A stretch of 64,000 nucleotides of DNA from Cellvibrio sp. 79 (GCA_003056245.1 MVDH01000001.1:615679-679678); one strand, 5' to 3'. Positions 8,459 through 17,809 are shown, counted from the first letter of the stretch. Program-made: numbers and translations. The notes: a model not told the origin generated them from the sequence alone.

Positions 8459-9799
8459 ATGAAAATATTTGAAATTATTCAGTCGAAAATTAATCAAACA
8501 AAAAGCCCATTTAATAATGGTGCTACAGATACGCAAATTGATGATTTGGAAGTCTGTTTGGGTAAATCACTGCCTTCTTCATACAAAGAGTTTATTCTTG
8601 AGAAAAATGGAGAGGTAGGGGGATTTGGATTATTTCTCGGATTTAGAGTTTTAGACACTGAAGAGATAATTTCTGAATTATCACTCAGTAAATCTGTTTA
8701 TATAGAGTCTGATAACACTAAGTCATCATATGTTAAGGATCAAATCAAAGAGGATTACTTTAATCCATTATGGTTGCCCATAGCCACGGATGATGGAGGA
8801 AATTATATCTCCATAGATTTCGATCCGGGTAGCGCAGGTACCATAGGACAAATTATCTGTCACGGTAGAGATGAGCCTATTCTGTATGTCTTAGCTGATA
8901 GCTTTACGATCTGGTTAAACTTCGTGGTAAGTGAAATAAACAACTGCCAAATAATCGAGACCAATGGTTCTATTCATCTATCCTGGAAAGATGAGTGCCA
9001 TCTTTTCGATTGCCTGCCCGATATGTTGGAGAATTCCAACACTCTTTTGAGTCGCGATCCGAAAGATGAAATGACCTTGGAAAAACCTTGGTTGGACTTT
9101 ATAGAAAAAAATATTGGCCAGCAAAACATACACAAAGTTAAAGAGTTGGTTCTTCTCAGAACAGGCATATCCTCATTACAACCGGTAAGCCTTTTTAAAA
9201 ACTGCACTAAACTCGTTGCAAGTGGATTAACGATTGCAGACTTTCCGTCCTTGTTGGCTGCCGATTGGCTTAAGGTAATATATCTAGCCAAGACGAATCT
9301 GGAGAGCTTGTCCTGTGTTGAAGGTTTCAAACAACTAAAAGTGCTTAGCATTGGCAATACAAATGTAACAAATATTTCTGAGCTGCAATCAATACCTACA
9401 CTGACAGATCTCTCCCTTGAAAATCTTTGCATTTCTGATTATTCACCTCTATTTACTTGTAAAAAACTTCAGTGCTTAACCATTAGTGGGTCAAATTTCT
9501 TTGAGTTTGATCGTTTGGTAGAGTTGAAACACCTAAAAGAGCTTAAGGTTCGCGACCTTAAAATACCTAATATTTTATTTGTTGCCAAACTAAAAAAACT
9601 GGAATCTCTTGAAATTACGGATAAGGATATTATTGATTTCGAGTCGCTAATCGGGCTTGAAAAGTTACGCTACATTTGTTGTCCATACGCAATTTTCGAA
9701 AAAACCAATAAGCTTTTCTCGCAAAAAATCCACTATGCAATTATTGGTGAAATGACAGCCGATGAAGAGCGGTTATGGCATGAATACAGTATGAGATAA
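8459..9799 (+). CDS. SMI1/KNR4 (SUKH) domain protein with leucine-rich repeats
   Basis: A 446-residue protein. Residues ~15-160 form a SUKH domain (IDDLEVCLGKSLPSSYKEFI, then NGEVGG and later LPIATDDGGNYISIDF). Residues ~225-425 carry degenerate leucine-rich repeats of the internalin-like type (LKVLSIGNTNVTNISELQSI, then LTDLSLENLCISDYSPLF). SUKH proteins are commonly immunity proteins against polymorphic toxins, and LRRs are protein-binding surfaces. Base composition is visibly richer in A+T than the NAD genes, hinting at acquisition. It may be the last gene of the nadM transcript (63-base gap) or independent. Confidence 0.75.
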   Translation: MKIFEIIQSKINQTKSPFNNGATDTQIDDLEVCLGKSLPSSYKEFILEKNGEVGGFGLFLGFRVLDTEEIISELSLSKSVYIESDNTKSSYVKDQIKEDYFNPLWLPIATDDGGNYISIDFDPGSAGTIGQIICHGRDEPILYVLADSFTIWLNFVVSEINNCQIIETNGSIHLSWKDECHLFDCLPDMLENSNTLLSRDPKDEMTLEKPWLDFIEKNIGQQNIHKVKELVLLRTGISSLQPVSLFKNCTKLVASGLTIADFPSLLAADWLKVIYLAKTNLESLSCVEGFKQLKVLSIGNTNVTNISELQSIPTLTDLSLENLCISDYSPLFTCKKLQCLTISGSNFFEFDRLVELKHLKELKVRDLKIPNILFVAKLKKLESLEITDKDIIDFESLIGLEKLRYICCPYAIFEKTNKLFSQKIHYAIIGEMTADEERLWHEYSMR

Positions 9800-9869
9800 G
9801 CGCACCTTTTCTATTTATGCCCACCAAACCATGCTTATCATAGCTTTCTGTTATCGAATCAAATTCAAA

Positions 9870-9926
9870 TAGTGTCATTTAGCCAATAAATATGTTGACA
9901 CATTAGTGTCCATTTGCCACTATATT
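9870..9926 (+). promoter_or_regulatory. nadV: nadV promoter region with repeated GTGTC sites
   Basis: TAGTGTCATTT at 9870 is repeated as TAGTGTCCATTT at 9904. The second copy is part of the dyad GACAC-ATTA-GTGTC (9897-9910), which overlaps a good -35 hexamer TTGACA (9895-9900). A weak -10 can be placed at 9918 (17-base spacing) or TATATT at 9921. An operator over a promoter suggests repression. NrtR is the likely owner, although these bases differ from the dyad upstream of nadM. Confidence 0.45.
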
Positions 9927-10024
9927 TCCCACGGATGCAGGAACTGCTTCCAAACAACTGAATAAATACCTTAGCAGCGCTGGATAGACCGGTGCTTAAC
10001 CCCGATGACTGGAGGATTTCCATC

Positions 10025-11419
10025 ATGCAAAACCTGATTCTGAATACCGATTCTTACAAAACCTCTCACTTTGTTCAGTACCCGCAAGGGGCTGAATTTG
10101 TTTCTAGCTATATCGAATCTCGCGGCGGTGTACATGCTTCAACGGTGTTTTTCGGCTTGCAGATGTTTATCAAGCAATACCTGACCAAGCCGATCACTCT
10201 GGCGGATATTGATGAGGCAGAAATGATTTGCGCTGCTCACGGTGTACCGTTTAACCGTGATGGCTGGATGCACATCTTGACTGCTCACAATGGCTACTTG
10301 CCGTTGGAAATCGAAGCTGTACCGGAAGGTACCGACGTTCCAACCGGTAATGTGTTGGTGCAAGTCATTAACACCGACCCGACCTGCGCCTGGTTGACCA
10401 GCTATATCGAAACTGGGTTGTTGCGCGCAGTTTGGTACCCAACCACTGTTGCGACCGTATCTAAAGCCTGCCAGAACATCATTGCCCGTTATCTGGATGA
10501 AACCGCCGATAACCTCAACGGCTTACCTTTCAAGCTCCACGATTTCGGTGCACGCGGTGCCAGTTCTGAAGAGACCGTAGCGATTGGCGGTTTGGCACAC
10601 CTCGTAAACTTTATGGGTACCGATAGCTTTTCTGCTTTGATCGCAGCGCGCCGTTTTTACGGTGCAGATATGGCTGGCTTCTCTATTCCTGCTGCTGAAC
10701 ACAGCACCATCACCAGCTGGGGCCGTGAAGGTGAAACGGCGGCTTACGCCAATATGCTCAAGCAATTCGGTGGCGAGAATAAGTTCGTAGCCGTGGTTAG
10801 CGATTCTTACGATATCTGGAATGCGATTGATAACCTCTGGGGCGGTGAGTTGAAAGCTCAGGTAGAAACCATGGGCGGCACTCTGGTTGTACGCCCGGAT
10901 TCCGGCGAACCGGTAGAAATAGTACCCGAAGCCATTGAACGTTTGATGGCGAAGTTTGGTTACACCACCAACACCAAAGGCTACAAAGTATTGCCTGCTT
11001 GCGTGCGTTTGATCCAGGGCGATGGCGTGTGTGCTACTTCTATCGACGCCATTTTGGCTGAGATGAAAAAACGCGGCTTGAGTGCGGATAACGTTGGTTT
11101 CGGAATGGGCGGCGAGTTGTTGCAAAAAGTAAATCGCGATACTCAGAAATTCGCCATGAAAGCCTCTGCAATTTGCATCAACGGTGAATGGAGGGATGTT
11201 TATAAAGACCCAATCACTGATCAGGGCAAGCGTTCTAAGAAAGGCCGCTTGGCATTAACCAAAATCAACGGCCAGTTCCAAACCGTTGCGCGTAACAGCA
11301 TCAACCCGATAGCGAATGAATTGGTCACTGTATTTAGAAATGGAAAATTAATTACTGAGTACACCTTTGATCAAGTGCGTAACCAGGCGCTTGGCCAAGT
11401 ACAAAACAATGCCGCTTAA
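10025..11419 (+). CDS. nadV: Nicotinamide phosphoribosyltransferase
   Basis: A 464-residue enzyme that makes NMN from nicotinamide and PRPP, which NadM then converts to NAD, a two-step salvage route without deamidation. Family lines seen: NTDSYKTSHFVQYPQGAEFV at the N-terminus, HDFGARGASSEE, AEHSTITSWGREGE, VVSDSYDIWNAI, VVRPDSGEP, IQGDGV and GFGMGGELLQKVNRDTQKF. Length matches NAMPT-type enzymes. A GTG 33 bases upstream is possible, but the ATG at 10025 has GGAGG 9 bases before it. A hairpin with a 10-bp stem (one mismatch) at 11468-11494 follows but lacks a T-run. Confidence 0.93.
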   Translation: MQNLILNTDSYKTSHFVQYPQGAEFVSSYIESRGGVHASTVFFGLQMFIKQYLTKPITLADIDEAEMICAAHGVPFNRDGWMHILTAHNGYLPLEIEAVPEGTDVPTGNVLVQVINTDPTCAWLTSYIETGLLRAVWYPTTVATVSKACQNIIARYLDETADNLNGLPFKLHDFGARGASSEETVAIGGLAHLVNFMGTDSFSALIAARRFYGADMAGFSIPAAEHSTITSWGREGETAAYANMLKQFGGENKFVAVVSDSYDIWNAIDNLWGGELKAQVETMGGTLVVRPDSGEPVEIVPEAIERLMAKFGYTTNTKGYKVLPACVRLIQGDGVCATSIDAILAEMKKRGLSADNVGFGMGGELLQKVNRDTQKFAMKASAICINGEWRDVYKDPITDQGKRSKKGRLALTKINGQFQTVARNSINPIANELVTVFRNGKLITEYTFDQVRNQALGQVQNNAA

Positions 11420-11613
11420 TCAGGAAAACAAAATGTTGAATATATGATATTTCAAACAGATCCAACTGCCCTTGTTGTGCAATGCAACAAAGGCAAGATC
11501 AAGCGACAGGGGGTTGGTTTGTCATTCTTTACTTTGCGTCCGCTACCTCGTTGGTAGTCAGTCCCATGGCGGATCAAGATATACCAGCCACAATATCTGT
11601 CCTGCCATGGCTA

Positions 11614-12558
11614 TCACACCGGATTAACAACAACCCAATACCCATTCCAACGCTGTTTAATACTGAGCGAATAAGTCGCCGCCAGCATTTTCAAACTAAG
11701 ATCTGTGTCCAGTATCGGATATGAACCGGAAATAAATTTTTGTTCAAGCTCCGGCGCGAGTTGGATTACACCTTGACGATAGCGGCCCAATTCTTCCACA
11801 AAATTTCGTAGTGGCATTGCATCGGCGACGAGCATTCCAGTTTCCCAAGCGCTTAGAGTGCGTTGTAATTGCATTGGTTGAATTGGATTTGAGGTGCGGG
11901 TAATTCGTGCTTGCTGGTTGGCAATTAATGTTGTTGCGGGCTGATTGAATTGGCTGGAAAAAATCTGGCTGTAGCCTTCCATTTGTGCGACCAGATCGGT
12001 GTAGGGGGATTGACGTAATAATAATTTACCTTCTATTAAACGCACTTGTGCCGATTTGCCAAGCAATTCGATTGGTGTATTACCTTTTTTATTTTGCAGC
12101 AGTAATTCTCCGTCCAATAAACGCAACTGCCGTAGTTCCGGGTTCCAATATACAGAAGAACGAGTGTTCAATAACAAATGAGTGCCTTCTGTTAACACAA
12201 TGCGTGTCTGTTGGCCGGTTGCTGTTTGAAAGCTGGGGAGCCAATGACTATCGCTATGTAAACTGGCCAATCCTAAACTGATTATTGGAATTCCAATCAT
12301 TGAGGCAGATATTGTCGACATGATTGCGCGGCGATTTAATTGTGCCGGGCGATTCAATGTGTCAAATGCAATATTCGCTGGTAATCCCTGCAGACGATTT
12401 AGCAATTGCGCAGCACTCACCCATGCTTGTTGATGAAGCGGGCTTGATTCACACCAACGTTGGTGTTCTGCTGCTTCGTCAACGTTCAGTGGATGGCTTT
12501 GCATCCGCACCAGCCATTCAGCCGCTTCAGCAATAATATGTTGATCCACATCCGTCAT
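11614..12558 (-). CDS. FecR-like anti-sigma/sensor protein
   Basis: A 314-residue inner-membrane protein. Residues ~1-70 form the cytoplasmic DUF4880-like part with EAAEWLVRMQSHPLNVDEAA and the tryptophan-rich line HQRWCESSPLHQQAWVSA. One membrane segment lies at ~78-98 (IMSTISASMIGIPIISLGLA). The FecR domain follows (GQQTRIVLTEGTHLLLNTRS, then RQLRLLDGELLL). It relays siderophore binding by an outer-membrane receptor to the sigma factor. Its ATG overlaps the stop of the fecI-like gene in ATGA, so translation is coupled. Confidence 0.9.
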   Translation of the reverse strand: MTDVDQHIIAEAAEWLVRMQSHPLNVDEAAEHQRWCESSPLHQQAWVSAAQLLNRLQGLPANIAFDTLNRPAQLNRRAIMSTISASMIGIPIISLGLASLHSDSHWLPSFQTATGQQTRIVLTEGTHLLLNTRSSVYWNPELRQLRLLDGELLLQNKKGNTPIELLGKSAQVRLIEGKLLLRQSPYTDLVAQMEGYSQIFSSQFNQPATTLIANQQARITRTSNPIQPMQLQRTLSAWETGMLVADAMPLRNFVEELGRYRQGVIQLAPELEQKFISGSYPILDTDLSLKMLAATYSLSIKQRWNGYWVVVNPV

Positions 12559-13094
12559 GATTGTTCCTGCGCTTGATCAATTACAGTGGTTAACTCCAGT
12601 GTTAAACATTGGACAAAGGCTTGCTTCATATAGCGCTTTACGGTGATCAGGGCTATTTCCATTTGGTTAGCAATCTCTTCGTATTTTAATCCTTCAATTT
12701 GCGCTAACAAAAATGCGCGACGCACTGGTGTTGGTAATTGGTGTAACATTTGATCGACTGCTTCAAGCATTTCCAATAACTGGTAGCGTAATTCCGGCGA
12801 GGGTGCTTCTTCTTCCGGTAATGCGGCCAGTGCTTCAAGATACGCGCGTTCCAAATCCTTGCGTCTGAACCAATTGACTAACAAACCATGTGCTATCGTG
12901 CGCAAATAAGCACGCGGATTATTGAGTGATTCCTGCTCCGGTTTTGCAAGCAAACGCACAAAGGTGTCTTGCGCTAAATCGGCCGCGTTGTGGCTGCAAC
13001 CCAAACGGCGTTGCAACCACAATTTCAACCAGGGTTGGTGGTCGCGGTAAAGATCTTCCAATGGTGGTAAATGCATTTGCAGATAACTCAGCAA
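12555..13094 (-). CDS. FecI-like ECF sigma factor
   Basis: A 179-residue sigma-70 family protein. Region 2 spans residues ~10-75 (DLAQDTFVRLLAKPE, then NPRAYLRTIAHGLLVNWFRR) and region 4 spans ~110-170 (LPTPVRRAFLLAQIEGLKYE, then EIANQMEIALITVKRYM). Family members direct transcription of siderophore receptor genes when released by their FecR partner. Here sigma and anti-sigma genes follow the receptor genes by 39 bases, so on one transcript the sigma factor could amplify its own production. Confidence 0.91.
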   Translation of the reverse strand: MLSYLQMHLPPLEDLYRDHQPWLKLWLQRRLGCSHNAADLAQDTFVRLLAKPEQESLNNPRAYLRTIAHGLLVNWFRRKDLERAYLEALAALPEEEAPSPELRYQLLEMLEAVDQMLHQLPTPVRRAFLLAQIEGLKYEEIANQMEIALITVKRYMKQAFVQCLTLELTTVIDQAQEQS

Positions 13095-13133
13095 GTTGGA
13101 AGATGATTTTTAATTGCTGCCATATTGTTGTGC

Positions 13134-15278
13134 TTAAAAGCTACCTCGTAAGCTCAATGTGGCATTTAGCGGAGCACCATAAAAATTCTGTCGGCTGGCT
13201 CCGCTGACTTTTTCGTAATATTTTTTATCCAGAACGTTTTCGATGTTCAATGCGAGTTTCCAATGTTCATCAATTTCGTAGCCGCCCATTAATGATGCAA
13301 CCGTGTAGCCAGGTGCTTCAAAGCGAAGGGTGTTGCTACCGCTGTAAAAATCACTCGCGGTGCGTAAACCGCCACCAGCATAAAACCCTTGCAAGATGCC
13401 GCTGCTAAAGTTGTATTTACTCCACAGGTTAACGTTATGCTTTGGAGTAAACGGCGCAAAACTTTGCCCGATCTGGCTAGCCGGTGCGCGCAAATATTCT
13501 GTTTTGGTGTAAGCATAACCGGCAGTCAGTTCCCAATTTGCCGTTAATTGGCCGCTAATTTCTGTTTCAAATCCTTCGCTGCGAACCTCGCCAGCAGCAA
13601 TCGAAAACTGATTATTTTCCGGATCAGGCAGTGCACGGTTTTCATCTTGCAAACGATAGACAGCTGCATGTGCGTTTAACTTGCCCGCCAGGAATTCACC
13701 TTTAATTCCGGCTTCATATTGGCCGCCGGTACGCGGTTTGATTTGTTCGCCGCTTTTGGTTTTGTTGTTTTGCGCTTTAAATATATCGCTATAGCTAACA
13801 TAAAGTGCAATCGCATCATTGATATCAAACATAACAGCGGCGTAAGGTGTAAATTCTTCACTCGCATCATATTTTGGTGTGGCAATCGCTCCGGTATCCG
13901 TGCGAATTTGTTCTGAGTTCCACCAACTCAAACGACCACCGAGCAAAATATTCCAGCGTTCACTGGCTTCGATTTTGCCGCGTGCATAAAAGCCGTGCTG
14001 GTTGGTTTCAGTGTTGGTTGGGCCGCCGGTTGTGACCTTAACCAGGTCAGGTTTTGGTGTGTGGGGATTGTGATTAAAAATGTTGGATGTGGCGCGCGCT
14101 GGTGAAAATACGTAACCGGCGTAGGGAGTACCATTGTCACTGGTGCGGTAATCCGCCCCCACGGTAAATTCATGTTTGCGTTCGCGGGTTTGTATTGTGT
14201 GGCTAAAAAAAATATCAGCGCTGGTATCTTCGAGGTCGGATGGAAACCAAATATTTTCGATAGCGATATTGCCATTAGCTGCAATAGTGCCCGTCGCGCG
14301 AGCACCGGCATAAAGGCGTTCACGTTCTACGTGGCGAACTAATAATTTTAATTGATCGCCGTTGGAAAAATAATGCTCCAGCTCTGCAAACACATCGGAC
14401 GTTTCCATATCCAGTTCGTTCCAGTCAGCGATAATTGCCGTAGCGCGCGGTACATTTACCAGCGTGCCATCAGCATAAGCCGGTAAGCCCTGATCGATAA
14501 CCGAATCAACATTTTGCCAGGTTCCACCGATGGAAAAAATTGTTGCCGGTTGCAGGTTATATTCCAGCGTACCGTATACCACCTGACGCTTCCCAAACAC
14601 GCCATCAAGATAAGAGTTGCGATCGTCAACCGATGTAACCAAACGTCCACGTAAATTACCGGTAGTGTCCAAGGCACCGGTGACATCAGCTTCTGCGCGA
14701 TAAGCGTCCCACGAGCCGGCGCTAATCATGCCCTGGATTTTTGTATCAGCCTGCGCGCGTTTGCGCACAAGGTTAACGGTCACGCCCGGCTCACCGGAGC
14801 CCTGGAATAAACCGGCGGCGCCGCGCTGGATTTCTACGCGTTCAAAAACAACCAGATCGGTATCCGCCATGTTGGCGTTGGTTTGGATATTGATTCCATC
14901 AAGTTGAAAAGTATCGGCAGCGTAACCGCGCGCATTAAATGTATTAAAAAAACCGGCGCCGTCAAATCGTTGTACTGTTACTCCCGTGACATATTTAAGT
15001 GCATCGGGCAGGGTACTGATATTTTGCGCATCGAGTTTTTCGTGGGTTACAACAGTGATGGATTGTGGTGTGTCTTTTATCGTTGCTGCTGTCTTGCCCA
15101 AGGTGGTTTCATTGGTTGTATAACGCTGGTCTGCATCAGCTTCAATTTTTACTGTATTTAATTTTCCGGATTGGTTAGTTGCATTGGTAGCGGATGTTTG
15201 TGCGTGTACCAATGTCGGAGTGAATAGCATTAATGTAAATGCGAGAGGATGAACTTTAAAACAAGGAGAGCAGCGCAT
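13134..15278 (-). CDS. TonB-dependent siderophore receptor
   Basis: A 714-residue outer-membrane receptor. The ATG at 15278 gives a clean signal peptide (ends TPTLVHAQ) and has GGAAAA upstream; the TTG at 15314 is less likely. The plug is at ~60-170 (TIKDTPQSITVVTHEKLDAQ, LPDALKYVTGVTVQRFD, RGYAADTFQLDG, VEIQRGAAGLFQGSGEPG) and the beta-barrel ends in aromatic F, as LSLRGSF. An N-terminal stretch before the plug may be the FecR-contact domain, but it is short. Its gene lies between another receptor (63 bases upstream) and fecI/fecR, which suggests ferric siderophore uptake. The ligand cannot be told. Confidence 0.9.
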   Translation of the reverse strand: MRCSPCFKVHPLAFTLMLFTPTLVHAQTSATNATNQSGKLNTVKIEADADQRYTTNETTLGKTAATIKDTPQSITVVTHEKLDAQNISTLPDALKYVTGVTVQRFDGAGFFNTFNARGYAADTFQLDGINIQTNANMADTDLVVFERVEIQRGAAGLFQGSGEPGVTVNLVRKRAQADTKIQGMISAGSWDAYRAEADVTGALDTTGNLRGRLVTSVDDRNSYLDGVFGKRQVVYGTLEYNLQPATIFSIGGTWQNVDSVIDQGLPAYADGTLVNVPRATAIIADWNELDMETSDVFAELEHYFSNGDQLKLLVRHVERERLYAGARATGTIAANGNIAIENIWFPSDLEDTSADIFFSHTIQTRERKHEFTVGADYRTSDNGTPYAGYVFSPARATSNIFNHNPHTPKPDLVKVTTGGPTNTETNQHGFYARGKIEASERWNILLGGRLSWWNSEQIRTDTGAIATPKYDASEEFTPYAAVMFDINDAIALYVSYSDIFKAQNNKTKSGEQIKPRTGGQYEAGIKGEFLAGKLNAHAAVYRLQDENRALPDPENNQFSIAAGEVRSEGFETEISGQLTANWELTAGYAYTKTEYLRAPASQIGQSFAPFTPKHNVNLWSKYNFSSGILQGFYAGGGLRTASDFYSGSNTLRFEAPGYTVASLMGGYEIDEHWKLALNIENVLDKKYYEKVSGASRQNFYGAPLNATLSLRGSF

Positions 15279-15341
15279 GATTAAATTTTCCGATGGCGGC
15301 CATCCATGGCGCAAATTGGGTGAGTGAAATAATTACAACAA

Positions 15342-17480
15342 TTAGAAATGAACGTTGATTGAAGCTATGATGCTGCGCGGGTTGCCTTGCGCGATACGGT
15401 TGAGGTTGCCGTAAGTTGACGGGTAATAAGTTTCGTCAGTGGCATTGCTGATATTGAGTTGGGCTTTTACTGGCAATTTTGCAACGTCGAATTCATAAGC
15501 GACCATCACATCCAGCAATGTATAAGCGTCCATCATGTAAGGGTACAACGCGGGATTGGTTGCACGCTGTAAACCAAGGCGTTCACTGCGATATACAATT
15601 CCACCACCAATTTGCCAGCCACTTGCACCAAAGTGATAACTGTTCCAGAGACTAGCACCGTTGCGCGGTACGCTGTGTAAACGTTCGCCTTGCATGCGAT
15701 CGGAGCGTGTGTAACGCACGTCGGTATATGCGTACGAAGCAACAATTTTCCAGTAGTCAGTAATTTGGCCACTGAGATCAATTTCCAATCCTTTGCTGGT
15801 TGCTTCACCGGCGAGAATAATTTTGGTGATGTCATTCGGGTCCGCCATGGTTAAATTATCTTTAACCAATTGGAATGCGGCGACGGTAATTCCAACTGCT
15901 GGCGTTAATTCAATTTTTGTTCCGATTTCATATTGATTGGACGTTTGCGGATCAAAAACTATGCCGGCTTGTGCGCTGGTGTTGGACGAACCAAAACCTT
16001 CTACATAACTCGCATAAATGGATGCAGTCGGAATTACTTTATACAAAACACCGCCACGCCATGTGGTCTGCTTGTCACGTGCACCCAAACCGGAAGCGCC
16101 AAAAAAACTGTAATAATCCGCATCGTCGTAACGCAGACCTACCATTATGTGCAAGCGATCATCCAGCATTGCCATTTGATCTTGCACATAGGCGCCGGTA
16201 TTTTTATTGGTGTACCAATATTTGCTGGACGGATGATTTAAATCGTAGGGGGCATCGTTGTGATTTGGATTAAATACATTGGATGGCTGCGCAGTACCGC
16301 CGCTGGCCCAGCCGCCGGAATCGTAATCTTCATCGAAATAATCGATACCCACTAATAAGGTGTGATCGATTGCGCCGGTAGAAAATTTTCCGGTTAAATC
16401 GAGATTGGTTGATGCAATTTGCGCTTCTTCATCATCCCAGCCCCAATAGGTGCGCGTGTAATTTCCGGCGAGGTCGGCGGCACTTAATAACGAGCCTTGA
16501 GCAACGCTGCTGCGATCCACATAAGTGATGCGTTGTTGTAAATTCCAGTTTTCATTGAATTCATGATTCCAGGTTAAAAACCAACTGGTGCTGTCATCCC
16601 GGTAATTATCATCCTTGTCATGCAGGTTGGTGCTGATTGGTACATCAACCGGGCCGTTGGCATTACCGACGGTGCCGTAGGTGAGTGCCCAGGAGCGATC
16701 ATTTTCCTGATATTCCACACCGGTGCGCACACTGGTTTTTTCCGTTGCGTGCCATTCGATTTGTGGTGCAATGTAAACGCGTTTATTTTCAGTGTCGTCT
16801 TTAAATCCATCGCTATTTTCCACCGCTAAATTCACACGGTACAACAGGGTTTGATTTGCAGCGAGTGTGCCATTGGTATCAAGCGTGGTGCGGAAATAAT
16901 TTTCGCTACCGATTTGCTGTTGCAGCTTGGTGAATTCTTCGGCTTGTGGTTTTTTGCTGACACGATTGATCATTCCGCCGGGTTCGATACGGCCATACAT
17001 AATCGCTGATGGTCCCTTCAATACCTCAACGCGTTCCAGCCCCTGTGTTTCCTTTGGTGCGCGTGAGAAATCCTTCACTCCATCCATGTAACTACCGCCG
17101 TAACTGTGTACCTGGAAGCCGCGAATGTTGAATGAATCCATGGTATTGCCGTCCGGTCCCTGGCGAGTGTAGACACCGCTTACGTTTTTAATTGCGTCGC
17201 TAATGGTCAGCACTTGCTGGTCATCCATTAACTCCCGGCTTACTACTTGTACCGAGACTGGGGTCTCCAGCAACGGTGTATCGGTTTTGGTCCCGGTTGC
17301 GCTGCGCTGCGCATGGTAGCCATCTACCGGGCCACCGGCTGCTTCTGCATCGGCTTCAACTTTGACGGTTTTAAGCACCCGGATTTGTTCCAACTGGGTA
17401 TCGTTTTGGGCGAATACCGGTGTTGCTAAATACAATGCGAGGGTGAGGGGATGGAGCAAAAATGAGTGTGAATGAGACAT
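15342..17480 (-). CDS. TonB-dependent siderophore receptor
   Basis: A 712-residue outer-membrane receptor from the ATG at 17480, with signal peptide MSHSHSFLLHPLTLALYLA. An in-frame extension of 69 residues upstream has no secretion signal at its start and is rejected. The plug shows TPLLETPVSVQVVSRELMDD, ISDAIKNVSGVYTRQGPDGN, FNIRGFQVHSYGG, LERVEVLKGPSAIMYGRIEP; the barrel ends RSIIASINVHF. The line VEVLKGPSAIMYG is typical of ferrichrome- or catecholate-type receptors. First gene of a receptor-receptor-sigma-antisigma run, with a Fur-like box upstream. Confidence 0.91.
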   Translation of the reverse strand: MSHSHSFLLHPLTLALYLATPVFAQNDTQLEQIRVLKTVKVEADAEAAGGPVDGYHAQRSATGTKTDTPLLETPVSVQVVSRELMDDQQVLTISDAIKNVSGVYTRQGPDGNTMDSFNIRGFQVHSYGGSYMDGVKDFSRAPKETQGLERVEVLKGPSAIMYGRIEPGGMINRVSKKPQAEEFTKLQQQIGSENYFRTTLDTNGTLAANQTLLYRVNLAVENSDGFKDDTENKRVYIAPQIEWHATEKTSVRTGVEYQENDRSWALTYGTVGNANGPVDVPISTNLHDKDDNYRDDSTSWFLTWNHEFNENWNLQQRITYVDRSSVAQGSLLSAADLAGNYTRTYWGWDDEEAQIASTNLDLTGKFSTGAIDHTLLVGIDYFDEDYDSGGWASGGTAQPSNVFNPNHNDAPYDLNHPSSKYWYTNKNTGAYVQDQMAMLDDRLHIMVGLRYDDADYYSFFGASGLGARDKQTTWRGGVLYKVIPTASIYASYVEGFGSSNTSAQAGIVFDPQTSNQYEIGTKIELTPAVGITVAAFQLVKDNLTMADPNDITKIILAGEATSKGLEIDLSGQITDYWKIVASYAYTDVRYTRSDRMQGERLHSVPRNGASLWNSYHFGASGWQIGGGIVYRSERLGLQRATNPALYPYMMDAYTLLDVMVAYEFDVAKLPVKAQLNISNATDETYYPSTYGNLNRIAQGNPRSIIASINVHF

Positions 17481-17654
17481 TGTTATCCCGGCTTTGATAT
17501 CTGAGGGCGCGTCCGTGATGCCGATAAAGTCGATGTTTGGTGAATTGGCTGGGTTTGTATGGCGCTGGCGCGGGGTAATCCGGCGATGGGCATAACACAG
17601 CCAGTTCACAGGAGGTTTCAGTTGCAAAACGAAAATTTGAATCAAATGAAATTT

Positions 17655-17670
17655 AATCTCATATGAGATT
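17655..17670. promoter_or_regulatory. Perfect 16-bp palindrome upstream of the receptor operon
   Basis: AATCTCATATGAGATT reads identically on both strands. It lies 175 bases before the receptor start and 44 bases downstream of the Fur-like box, so it sits in the leader or core promoter. No regulator can be named from the sequence. Confidence 0.5.
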
Positions 17671-17713
17671 GGTTGGCACTTTATCAAGAAAGTGTTGTCG
17701 GGTAAATCATTAA

Positions 17714-17728
17714 TGAGAATTATTGTTA
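17714..17728. promoter_or_regulatory. Fur-like box
   Basis: TGAGAATTATTGTTA matches 11 of 14 defined positions of the 7-1-7 Fur site TGATAATnATTATCA. It fits iron repression of the receptor-fecI-fecR transcript. The gene start lies 234 bases away. Confidence 0.55.
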
Positions 17729-17809
17729 TTTATGGCTATTTGAAGTGACCGATAAATCGAATACACAAAAAGGGAGGTTAACCAGGATATGAAGAAGGGT
17801 GGGAATTGG

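Noticed and set aside
11468-11494. Hairpin after nadV as a terminator
   Set aside because: The stem is good, but no T-run follows, so it is mentioned only with nadV.
17481-17687. 69-residue N-terminal extension of the first siderophore receptor
   Set aside because: The clean signal peptide begins at the internal methionine at 17480; the extension would hide it.
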